A stretch of DNA of 64,000 nt from Areca catechu (Eukaryota; Streptophyta; Magnoliopsida; Arecales; Arecaceae): NCBI GenBank assembly GCA_021397845.1, contig CM038038.1, forward strand, positions 61,994,748 through 62,058,747, in the 5' to 3' direction. The notes under the pieces are model-generated. The model saw only the letters and a list, made by a program, of their open reading frames with translations, searched no databases and was not told the origin of the DNA. The position numbers and the translations under genes were made by a program. This document shows, piece by piece, positions 1 through 10,217 of this stretch (its first letter is position 1; each line of letters begins with the position of its first letter).

Positions 1-1749
1 GCCGGAAGATGGTTCACGGTCACAGGTTGCTGCAGCAAAACAAAATTGCTGCAGCAGGGATTTTTGAGCACTCAAATGGTGGGAAGAATCTTGGTTTCTC
101 TCCCTCACAATACTCCCAAAACCAGCCCTCAAGGAGTACTAGGACAGCACAAAAAATTTCCCTCTCAAATGGTGAAACCCTTCTTCTCATGGTGAGAAGA
201 CAACCCACGGCTGAAACTTTCAAGCTAAAAAAAAAAAAACTCTGGAACACTGCTTTGGGTTGCACTTGGTTTATATAAGCTATAAGAGAGAGAGTGTGGG
301 AGAGGGAGAGACGGGAGGTGAAAAGAGCCATCGGTTAATCACTCATTAACAAGCCTTTAAACCCATTTACCAGCCATTAGAAGAGAATAATGGAACGGGT
401 GGAGGCAGGAGAAAACGCCATTGTTTGTTTCTTTTGGCCTTCCAGCGATAGGAATTCTAGCAAATAACCATGTAAATGGTTGAAGGGGTAAATACTGGTT
501 CAATAAACCAGTTCAAACCAAATATTTAATCCTTGGTTCAATCCTATTAAACCAATTTGGTTCAAACCCATTGGTTCAATTAACCAACGGTGGTTCAATC
601 CAATTGAACCTGGTCCAACCCTAATCAAAATTAGGCTAATTGGTTCACAACCAATTGGAGGCCGAAACAAACTCCGAATCAGTTCAAAACTAATTCAGAA
701 AAAACCTGGCACAGTCCTGATCAACCCGGAACAATGTCCGATTGACACAGACAAGTGCAATATGGGAAAAACGAGTGCTCAAAAATACTGTGACCATGAA
801 ACCGAGACGATTCCCAATCATAATCGGTATCCGGATCAGAGAGTTATCCTCTGTGGCGTGTGACCTCATAGGTTCGAACCTAAATGGTAGCACTAGAACA
901 ATTCTAGTACCAGCACAGGAAACCATCTAGCAATGGATCCCGGCATCCGGATAGGTCGAAGATGCGGGAGCAAACTATCGAACCTCTGGCATATGGTTAC
1001 CGTATAATTCATCCCTTTGACCTTTAATGCTCAGGACGACTGAGATTGGGCTGCCAACCCAGACTGAGTCAGTCGACTACGTGTCTCAACCTCACAAGCC
1101 CAGTGACTCTTCACTAGTGCTACCCCGGCCGAGGATTTGCTAAATTGAGATACTGCGAGACATTCAATCCAAACTGTTTGGATAGGTCAATTCCATCTTG
1201 GTCCATCACTGCTCCACAAGTACTTGCCTGTACCCAGAAACCTTCCATCACCGGATTAAAAATCCGGGTAGTTCGGCACCAAAGCACAGGGAGTTGCATG
1301 CAAGCTACCGTAATGACCTTAGGTCAGAGGGACACTTATACCCATATCCAATCGTGAGTATCCCTTTGGCAGAAAGGGACTGCACAGAGTCACGTTCAAC
1401 GAGATATCACATATATCCCACTTGTAGATCACATCAGTGTCACCACACTCATTTGGTCAAGAGGACAACCAAACGATGTAAACTACAACAACCTATACTT
1501 GATATATTGCCGTCCAGTACAATATATCCTTTGGTTGTGAACAGGGTTTAAGGACCACTCGATACATCCTCTCTGTATCAAAATTAGTGTAGTCCTAAGG
1601 ACTTCATCACATGAAAAGAGTTCTCTTAAGAAAATATAATATGTGATGAGCTGCCAAAAATAATATTTTATTAATTCATTGAAAAAGTACAATACTTAGC
1701 ACAACCGCCTACAACCCAGGCGATTGGCTTTGGGACACAATTCCCAACA
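1..1749 (-). mobile_element. Partial Copia LTR, cut by window edge
   Basis: Read on the minus strand from 1749, the sequence opens with TGTTGGGAATTGTGTCCC and follows the start of the Copia-B LTRs (29015 and 36942) through the conserved U3 segment down to about 690. Nearer the window edge it diverges, although short stretches rich in the words GGTTCAA/AACCGG recall the same family. A TATA-like word (TATATAA on the minus strand) lies at 272-278. This is either the 5' LTR of an element extending left of the window or a solo LTR. No gag or pol is visible. The boundary at 1749/1750 is sharp, with GC-rich repeat DNA on the other side. Confidence 0.8.
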
Positions 1750-3709
1750 CCGAGGCTGCCCACGGACGAGGTCGGGAGGAGCCGTAGCTTGGTGGCGAGC
1801 CTCCCGCCAGTGAACTTGGCACCGGCTTGGGCGAAAGTCGGAGGCCATGGAGCGGGCGGAGTGAGCCGGGGCCGACCGCGGGCGAGGTCGGGAGGAGCCG
1901 GAGGCACCGGATTTCGAAGGTGAGCCTCCTGCGGGCGAACTTGGCATCGGCTTGGGCGGAAGCCAGAGGCACCAGAGCGGGTGGAGGCGAGCTGGGGTCG
2001 GCCATGGGCAAGGTCGGGAGGAGTCGGAGGCACCGGAGCTCGGAGGCGAACCTCCCGCGGGCGAACTTGGCACCGGCTCGGGCGAAAGCCTCCCGCGAGC
2101 TTCCCACGGGCGGACTGGGTGCCAGCCAGGGTGGAAGCCGGAGGCGTGGTGGGTGTGGGGGCTCGCCGGCGTGGGGTCGCCCCGGACCGGACGGAGGTGA
2201 GGCACTGTCGGGGTGTCGCCGGTCGTTACCCTGGCGCGGGCCTGCCCTGGTGCAAGTGTGCGCATGGGCAGTGTAGGCGCCAATTTCCCTTAGCCCAAGT
2301 GATCGACACGCGTTCCTCCCATGCACACGGACTGAGGCATAGAGAAGGTGCCAAGCTGGGATGGCTGGAGCCGACTCGGGTCTGATCGAGGTGTGGCATG
2401 CAGGGTCTCCCCCATGCACGTGGTTCTGGGTGCCGGAGCAGGCAGATATGAGATGCGTCCTGTTGGCGAAGCCAGACCAGGCGAGGGTGGAGCAGAGGCA
2501 TGCTGTACCGGCACGGGGGCACACCGGGCGGAGCCGGAGTCTACCGGGTGTTCTGGACTGGCGCGGAGGTGAGCCGGGCGCCGGAGCGGGCGGAGCAGGA
2601 GTGGACTGGCACAGGCATGTCGTGGACGTGTGCTGGCACGAGCTTGGCACGGGCAGAGCTGAGGTGTCATCCTTGGCGGCGAACCCGGGAGTCGGAGTGT
2701 ACCAGTGCGGGCGTCCCGCTGGACTGGGCTGGATCGGACAAAGGACCGTCGGGCCGAGTCGGGCCGGATGGAGGACCGCCGAACTGGCGGGGGTCGAAAC
2801 CGAGGTGCTGCATGGAGCGGGGGTGCTCCCAAGCGTAGAGGCGAGGTGGTGCGGTCCCCTGCGGGCGACCGGGCGCCGGAGTGGGCAGAGTCAGAGTGGG
2901 TCGACGCGAGCGTGCCATGGACGTGTGCTGGCACAAGCTTGGCACGGGTGGAGCCGAGGTGCCAACCTTGGCGGCGGACCCGGGTGTCGGAGCGGTACGG
3001 CGCGGGCGTCCCGCCGGATTAAGCTGGACTGGATGGAGGACCGCCGGGCCGAGCCTAGCCGGTCGGAGGATCGCCGAACTGGCGGGGGCCAAAGCCGAGG
3101 TGGACTGGGTGCCACTGCTACTGTGCGGGTGATGGAGTGCCGAACTGGGAGACACCGGAGCCGAGGTGGACCAGTGCTGGCGGATCTGGACACCGAGAAG
3201 GCTGTTGCCGAGGCGGACCGACGTAGGGGCAGGTGGCACCGAGGTGCACCGGCGCTGGGGCGTGCCCTGCCATGGTCGCGGAGATGCGGGCACGCGGGTG
3301 TTGCCAGGCTGAGCTGTGAGCCAAACCGGGAGGACCGGACCGATGCACCGATCGTCGGACTCGAGCGGGGCAGGACCAGAGCTACGAGTGGAGGCGGTGT
3401 CGAGGTGGGTTTCCCACGGGCGAAAAGCGAAGTTGGGTGCACCGAACTGGAATGGTCGCTAGCGTGGGCAGAGCCGGGCTGGCACGGGGCAGCCGCGGGC
3501 TTGCCCAGCTGAGCCGGTGCTGGAGCTGGCGGAGGTGAGCTGGGGCCGACCGTCATGCTGTGGGCGAGGTCGGGAGGAGCCGGAGGCGTCAGAGCTCGGA
3601 GGCGAGCCTCCCGCGGGCCAACTGGGCACTGGCTCGGGCGAAAGCCGAAGGCGCCAGAGCGGGCAGAGGCGAGCCGGGGCCGGCCACGGGCGAGGTCGGG
3701 AGGAGCCGG
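1750..3709. repeat. GC- and CpG-rich tandem repeat tract, left part
   Basis: The tract is very GC-rich and full of CpG, unlike the surrounding AT-rich retrotransposons. The word GAGGTCGGGAGGAG recurs at about 1768, 1884, 2010, 3565 and 3692, giving spacings of 116-127 bp and a usual period of 126. Each unit alternates GAGCCTCCCGCGGGCGAAC-like and AACTTGGCACCGGCT-like words. Because 126 is a multiple of three and stops are rare in such DNA, several frames stay open for 100-380 codons on both strands. Their products are Pro/Ala/Arg/Gly-rich, overlap in different frames and resemble no protein I know, so I do not call genes here. The right part of the tract is at 10218-11216. Confidence 0.75.
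2580..3170. repeat. Two-copy ~295-bp direct repeat
   Basis: A segment containing TGGACGTGTGCTGGCAC at 2623 recurs at 2918, an offset of 295 bp. The two copies also share the order GGCGTCCCGC, GGATGGAGGACCGCC and GAACTGGCGGGGG. They are diverged by substitutions and small indels. The repeat lies between the two blocks of 126-bp units. Function is unknown. Confidence 0.6.
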
Positions 3710-5160
3710 TGGTGGGGACACCAAAGGCACCAGAATAAGATAGAGGCTTTTCAACCCTCTATGAATTGATCAATAATTTATGAGTCCATCTGTAATAAGG
3801 GCTTAGCCCATCTGAGTCCATTTTAGTTATTATTTGAGTCTTTTGAGTTGTTATTTCAGTTCTGTACTAGTCAGCTCATGTTGAGCTAGTCAGTCCAATG
3901 CTAGTCAGCTCATGTTGAGCTAATTTTATTTTTTTGAGTCTTGTCCAAGCATATTGAAGACTCAAGACTATATCATACAAGTGAAGACCAAGTCCAACTA
4001 GATTGAAGACATGGAAGTATAGCCCAAGTCCAACCCAACTTGAAGATTTGAAGACCCCAGGAGGAAAATTCAGAAAACCCTGATTTCTTGCAGATGCCCT
4101 CCAGATGCCCAGATTCCCTTCCAGATGCCAAAGTATATTTATAGATAAGGGCATCCATGATTCCAGAGGTCCATCTGCATCCTAGCCCAAAGAAATCAAG
4201 CCCAGGCGCCAAGCCCAAGCCCCTAAGAAACAAGATACCAGGGAATATTCCTGCTACCTAGCTACCAGGCAACCCCAGCTTCCAAAGGCCCAAACCCATG
4301 TGCCCGAGCCCCTTTGGGCCGGCCCCTTGCTGCTCTTAGAAGCCCAACACGCCCCCTAGGCATCCTTGGAGTGTTGGCCAAGTCAAGAGAATTTTTAGGG
4401 ATTTTTCTACCTAATGATTCCTTATTTTCTAGTTAGGGTTTGAGAGGGAAAATGATTCTTATGTAAAGACTAATGTGCCCTTACTTGGAGCCCAAGGTTA
4501 AGGGTCTATTTAAGGGACCCTAGCCTCTTGTATGAAGGGAGATTTTTGATATGAAATAACCCTTGAGTTCTTATATTGTTTTGTGTGATTACCCTACTGT
4601 GTGCATAAAGGGGTTTGAGAGTTCTTCTTCCCGGTGTTTGTAACGATTTTCCTACCGCCAACCATCCTTCCAGCCCCCTCCAAAACTTTCTTCCCTTTGC
4701 TATTTTCCTTTGTTTTCTTTATTTTCTCTAAGTTTTCTAACCCCTGACAGGTTGTTTGCAGGTCCCCGTGTTCTTACAAATCCAACGACTCTAGCCAAGC
4801 CTCAATCAGACTACCGAGCAGAAACCGGGTATCCGCGGGTCTTTGGCTCGGTTTTCCAGGCCGCATCCATCGAGAAACGAGAGATCCCTTCACTGTGATC
4901 TTCATCGAGTGCTTCAGATGTTGTCAGGTACACCCCCTCTACCTCTAGTCTTATTATTATAGGAGAACTTGCCCTAACCAAGGCTTCTCAGCCCGGCGAT
5001 CCTTCTTTAGTACTTTTCTAGGTTCTAATCTGCATGCTTGGCTTCAAAAATTCATACAAAATTCCCTACAACTAATTTTGATATGAAATTCAAGAATTAA
5101 TCACCTAACCCCACATATAAAATATACAAAAAGAATTGCATGCATATTAGTCTCGCATCA
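3710..5160 (+). repeat. LARD-1a 5' LTR
   Basis: 1451 bp, near-identical to 8765-10217 and clearly related to the LARD-1b LTRs at 55199 and 60079. It begins TGGTGGGGAC and ends CGCATCA. A short motif CTAGTCAGCTCATGTTGAGCTA occurs twice near 3868-3922. A TATA-like TATTTAA at 4507-4513 sits in a segment conserved in all four LTR copies and may be the U3 promoter. Confidence 0.9.
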
Positions 5161-5162
5161 TT

Positions 5163-5174
5163 TGGTATCAAAGC
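5163..5174 (+). other. LARD-1a primer-binding site (tRNA-Met)
   Basis: TGGTATCAAAGC two bases after the 5' LTR. It differs by one base from the plant initiator tRNA-Met complement TGGTATCAGAGC, which is perfect at the same place in LARD-1b. Confidence 0.8.
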
Positions 5175-6102
5175 TTAGATTAGGGCTTGTTTTTTACAAT
5201 TTTTTAGTCCGTATATACTCTGTTTTTTAAATTATTTCTCCTTGGTCAAAACTCCAAAAATTCTAAAATTATTTTTCTAGATTTACAATAACTCACAATA
5301 ATTTTTAAAATTTTTGCATATTTTATTTCAGCCTGTGAATTTTTTGCAAGCCGAAATACAGCCTGCAAATTTTCAGCTCTGTTTTTTTCAGCAAGACAAG
5401 TTTGGAAGTTTTAGGGTTTTGTTTATCATCTTTTGCATATCTTTTAATTTTAGTATATTTCCTGAATATTAGGCCATAATTTGCAAGTTTTCTTCTATTT
5501 AAGAAAATACCAAAATAAAAAAAATACATATTTTCCAAAAAATACCAAAAAAAAAAATATCTAAACCCTAATTTGCATCCTCATCTACCTGCCATCATTG
5601 CATAATTTACTTTTAAAGGAACTCTTGCTATATCAGATGGGGGGAGAATTTGATCACCTCTCCTTAGCCCAAAACCACATTCCTTGCATTCGGTCCCAAG
5701 CCTTAACCTAAAATTAACTAGACTTAATTTGCCCTAGTGGGCTAGGGACACCAACTGGTCGGGTCTGGGCTAGTGTTAGATCACCGTGTCAAGTTAACCT
5801 GTGTGTGCCTAGTGCTCAGTATCTAGAACGGTGGTTTAGGGATTCAATCCCGAAGGGCTTGTGTGCTGGTCCGCCTACCTGGCCGATCTCTGATTGGTGT
5901 CTAGGCTTGGCAACCAGGGACCTAACACTCCCCTTACACCTGCTAGGCTGAGTACAGGGTTACTATAGGCTAGTTTGCCACCCTGATTGAGCATCTAGTT
6001 TGGATTCAAGGTCTAGTCAGCTGTAGTCGGTTTGATTGAGTCATGCATGAGCATTAGATCAGGAGTCCCATCTCATTCACAATCTCCCTGAATCCTGAAT
6101 CC
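5175..6102 (+). other. LARD-1a untranslated leader
   Basis: About 0.9 kb of AT-rich sequence between primer-binding site and repeat-protein ORF. It is collinear with 56669-57580 of LARD-1b. No ORF or RNA gene is recognisable. By position it should hold the packaging signal, but nothing in the sequence identifies one. Confidence 0.5.
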
Positions 6103-8096
6103 ATGGACCATTTTGATGCCAAATTTGATGCCCTTGGAGAAAGGTTAGTCCAAACCCTCAATCTTAGGTTTAAGCAAGGAAATGCCCAATTGACCCAGAA
6201 GCTTGAACTAGATGCCCGACAAGGAACCTTAGAGAAAACCCTAGGACCCAAACCAGATCCAAACCTAAACCAGAACTTGAGTCACCTCCCCAGCCTAGGA
6301 GAGCCCATTGCCATGACCCTTATTATGATACTGAACCTAGGAGGACCCCTTACCATGATCCCTACTGTGAGGTTGAACCTAGGAGAGACCATCCCCATAA
6401 CCCTTATTATTATACTGAACCTAGGAGGACCACAAACCTTGATCTCTACCATGAGGTTGAACCTAGAAGAGCCTATCGTCATGACCCTTATTATGATATT
6501 GAACCTAGGAGGACCCCAAACCTTGATCCCTACCGTGAGGTTGAACCTAGGAGAGCCCATCATCATGACCCATACAATGATACTGAACCTAGGAGGACCC
6601 CAAACCCTGATCCATACCTTGAGGCTGAACCTAGGAGAGCCCATCTTCATGACCCAATCCCTAAGGTTTGTCCTAAAAGACCCAATCAGGATTTTGTAGA
6701 CCAGGAAGATAGATCCTATTTACCCACATCCTATAAGCCTAGTATACCCACAACCTATAGATCTTATGACTCCAAATCCTATGAACCTAGAACCTATGAA
6801 TCCAGAACCTATTAACCTAGATCCTATGACTCTAGATCCCATGATCATAGACTATGAACCTAGATCCTATGACTCTAGATCCCATGATCATAGATCCTAT
6901 GCACCCATATCCCATGAGCCTAGTAGACCCAACACCCAATATTCTGACCCATATAGGGAGTCCAACCCTAGGAGAACCCAATATCCTAACCCATATAGGG
7001 AGCCCAACCTTAGGAAGACCCCATAACATGATCCATCCTTAGAACCTGACCATAGAGCTGACCTAAAATCCTATGACCCTAGATCCTATAATCCCATGAC
7101 CCATAGATCTGCACCATTATCCTATGAGCCTAGAGAACCCATAACCCCTAAGTATCAGCCTAGTACTAGTCAGGTTTCCCTTAGTCAACTTGAACCCCAT
7201 AGGATTAGTATCCCTAAATATGAACCCAGTAGTGAGCCACTACTCCTTATACAACCTGAACCTACTAGGAGTAGTACCCATAATCAGAGACTAGGACCTA
7301 GCCAATTTTTTCCTAGTCGACCTTCTCCAACCATTCCTGAGATTGACAAGGCTTACATTAATACGGAAGTTATGAAGCTGATGCAAGCCTGGTGGATGAG
7401 TTTGAAGGAGAAGAGGAGACACCTTTAATGGACCTAGAATTAGCTGACCCAGTAGATACCCAGGTAGAAACCAACCTAGAGCTAGTTGACCTTGATCACA
7501 TCCAACCTAAAGCTATAGTGGAAGAACAAATAGAGGAAGAGAACCTAGGTACTGCTGCTAGAGCCTTACCTGAGGAAACTATAGAGGAGAGCCAAATTAT
7601 AGAGTCTAGTCCAAAAATACAAGAACCAGAATAATTTATTAAGGACCTGATCTCTTTGAATCAATACCTTCAAGATGAGCCCCCTCCTATAGTTTCCATT
7701 AAGGACCTCTTTCCCGAAATTGGCAACCCATCCTTCCATTATGCAAACCCTGTAAATATAGCTCAACCTCGTAAGGTTAACCTCATTAGTCTAGGATTAG
7801 TCCCTAACATGCCTTGTTTTATCCTACTATATCCAACTAACCCGGAACCTTTTTCTCTACCCTACCAAACTAATTCTGAACTCACTTCCTATTTTCTGCC
7901 CTTTCCAGACATCTCCAACATTTCTAGGATCATTAGATTGCATTTAGTTGAGATTAGCATACTGCATGCATTCATTACGCATGTTAGGTTTGCATTATAC
8001 TTCTGGCTTACCCTTTGGCATTTGCTTGGAGTCCATTGTAAATACTCTTGTGCACACCACACTAGGGTTAGACCTAGAGAGTCTATAGTCTCTTAG
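6103..8096 (+). pseudogene. Broken copy of the LARD repeat protein
   Basis: A frameshifted, stop-containing relative of the 617-codon ORF at 57581-59434. It starts with a short amphipathic segment (MDHFDAKFDALGERL) in place of the longer coiled coil of LARD-1b. A frameshift near 6290 separates this start from a 42-bp (14-residue) array at about 6291-6668 with nine units of EPRRxxxxDPYxx type, against four units in LARD-1b. The second array (SDPYRESNPRRTQY type) has two units here and four in LARD-1b. Downstream fragments at 7096-7428, 7392-7634 and 7656-8096 retain the acidic region and the C-terminal block around KDLFPEI and KVNLISLGLVP. The last 50 residues differ from LARD-1b and resemble LARD-2 instead. 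Function is unknown; it sits where gag normally lies. Confidence 0.75.
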
Positions 8097-8269
8097 GTTT
8101 AGGCCCATAAAAGTCTAATAAATTTCCTTCGATAGGAATGCAAAGTCGAGTCTATTAGGTGTTAGTTTGAGTCCTTTGCATCATTTTGTTAGGAGTCTGC
8201 ATGTGCCCAGCATGTTCACCACCTACACTAATTTTAAACAAACTGGCTAATTCCCGAAGATGGATCAAA

Positions 8270-8745
8270 GAATTTGATGTAGTGGATTCTATCTTGGTTA
8301 GGCTTAGGCCTAAAAGAAGCTTCATGCTCGCAGAGCCGTACCTTTTAAAGTGATAGAGAAGGTTGGATCAAATGCCTAGGTGTTAGACTTGCCTTCGGAT
8401 TTGGGCATTAGTTCTACCTTCAATATTATAGACCTGGTTGAGTACCAGGAATCGGCAGCGATACCTAGTGAGGCCTTTGGACCTATCCCCTCCTGTTATG
8501 AGTGACCCTAACCTAGAGTGTCCACTAACAAATTTGGCCTGAGAGAGGAGAATGGATCGAGCGTATCCTGGACGATCAAGCCATCACGACCCAGGGGCGC
8601 GGCTATCAACGCTTCCTGGTCCGATGGCAAGGTCGGCCAGAGTCGGATGATTCGTAGATTTCTCGAGAGGACTTGCATCTCCTCAACCCAGAACTCCTCA
8701 AGAGATATGTGAGCCAGCTTGATCTTCACTCGATAGGATCGAGTT
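8270..8745 (+). pseudogene. Integrase C-terminus and chromodomain remnant (LARD-1a)
   Basis: Conceptual translation gives ILVRLRPKR, then GPF-type words (VPFKVIEKVGSNA), VLDLPSDLGISSTFNI and DLVEYQ, followed by WIERILDDQA and YQRFLVRWQGRPESDDS. This is the usual end of a Ty3/gypsy chromovirus integrase: the GPF/Y module, then a chromodomain of the YLVKWKG type. Several frameshifts and stops interrupt it, including TAG at the Trp codon after DDS. The catalytic part of integrase is absent. In autonomous chromoviruses this domain directs integration to chromatin; here it is a fossil or only a cis sequence. Confidence 0.75.
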
Positions 8746-8764
8746 CCTCCCACCCCGGGAGAAT

Positions 8765-10217
8765 TGGTGGGGACATCAAAGGCACCAGAATAAGATAGAG
8801 GCTTTTCAACCCTCTATGAATTGATCAATAATTTATGAGTCCATCTATAATAAGGGCTTAGCCCATCTGAGTCCATTTTAGTTGTTATTTGAGTCTTTTG
8901 AGTTATTATTTCAGTTATGTACTAGTCAGCTCATGTTTAGCTTGTTCAGTCCAATGCTAGTCAGCTCATGTTGAGCTAATTTTATTTTTATGAGTCCTGT
9001 CCAAGCATACTGAAGACTCAAGACTATATCATACAAGTGAAGACCAAGTCCAACTAGATTGAAGACATGGAAGTATAGCCCAAGTCCAACCCAGCTTGAA
9101 GATTTGAAGATCCCAGGAGGAAAATACAGAAAACCCTGATTTCTTGCAGATGCCCTCCAGATGCCCAAATTTCCTTCCAGATGCCAAAGTATATTCATAG
9201 AAAAGGGCATCCAGGATTCCAGAGGTCCATCTGCATCCTAGCCCAAAGAATCAAGCCCAGGCGCCAAGCCCAAGCCCCTAAGAAGCAAGATACCAGGGAA
9301 TATTCCTGCTACCTGGCTACTAGGCCATCCCAGCTTCCAAAGGCCCAAACCCATGCATCCGAGCCCCTTTGGGCCGACCCCTTGCTGCTCTTAGAAGCCC
9401 AACACGCCCCCTAGGCATCCTTGGAGTGTTAGCCAAGTCAAGAGAATTTTTTGTGATTTTTCTACCTAATGATTCCTTATTTTCTAGTTAGGGTTTGAGA
9501 GGGAAAAGGATTCTTATGTAAAGACTAATGTGCCCTTACTTGAAGCCCAAGGTTAAGGATCTATTTAAGGGACCCTAGCCTCTTGTATGAAGGAAGATTT
9601 TTGATATGAAATAACCCTTGAGTTCTTATATTATTTTGTGTGATTATCCTGCTATGTGCATAAAGGGGTTTGAGAGTTCTTCTTCCCGGTGTTTGCAACC
9701 ATTTTCCTGCCGCCAACCATCCTTCCAGCCCCCTCCAAAACTTTCTTCACTTTGCTGTTTTCCTTTGTTTTCTTGATTTTCTCTGAGTTTTCTAATCCCT
9801 GACAGGTCGTTTGTATGTCTCCGAGTTCCTACGAATCCAACGACTCCAGCCAAGCCTCAATCGGACCAACGAGCAGAAAGTCGGGTATCCGCGGATCTTT
9901 GGCTCGGTTTTCCAGGTCGCATCCGTCGAGGAATGAGAGATCCCTTCGCTGCGATCTTCATCGGGTGCTTCAGACGTTGTCAAGTACACCCCCTCTACTT
10001 CCAATCTTATTATTGTAGGAGAACTTGCCCTAACCGAGGCTTTTCAGCCCCGGCAATCCTTCTTTAGTACTTTTCTAGGTTCTAATCTGCATGCTTGGCT
10101 TCAAAAATTCATCCAAAATTTTATACAACTAATTTTGATCTAAAATTCAAGAATTAATCACCTAACCCCACATATAAAACATACAAAAAGAATTGCATGC
10201 ATATTAGTCCTGTATCA
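8765..10217 (+). repeat. LARD-1a 3' LTR
   Basis: 1453 bp, collinear with 3710-5160, with scattered substitutions and small indels. It is preceded by a purine-rich CCCCGGGAGAAT tract at about 8753-8764, the probable PPT. It ends TGTATCA at 10217. Confidence 0.9.

Larger units (their letters stand above)
3710..10217 (+). mobile_element. LARD-1a, non-autonomous Ty3/gypsy element
   Basis: The element is bounded by LTRs 3710-5160 and 8765-10217, which start TGGTGGGG and end ATCA. It has a tRNA-Met primer-binding site at 5163 and a purine-rich tract ending CCCCGGGAGAAT before the 3' LTR. The flanks are GCCGG (3705-3709) and GCCGA (10218-10222), a 5-bp target-site duplication with one mismatch. Removing the element and one TSD copy restores the 126-bp spacing of the GC-rich host repeat, which independently confirms the boundaries. 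The internal region has a broken repeat-protein ORF and a chromodomain remnant. No protease, reverse transcriptase, RNase H or integrase catalytic core is present, so movement would need an autonomous partner. Confidence 0.9.

Noticed and set aside
1709..3754. Long ORFs on both strands (up to 383 codons) in the GC-rich tract
   Set aside because: They overlap in several frames and follow a 126-bp repeat divisible by three in stop-poor GC-rich DNA. The products are low-complexity Pro/Ala/Arg and match no family I know.
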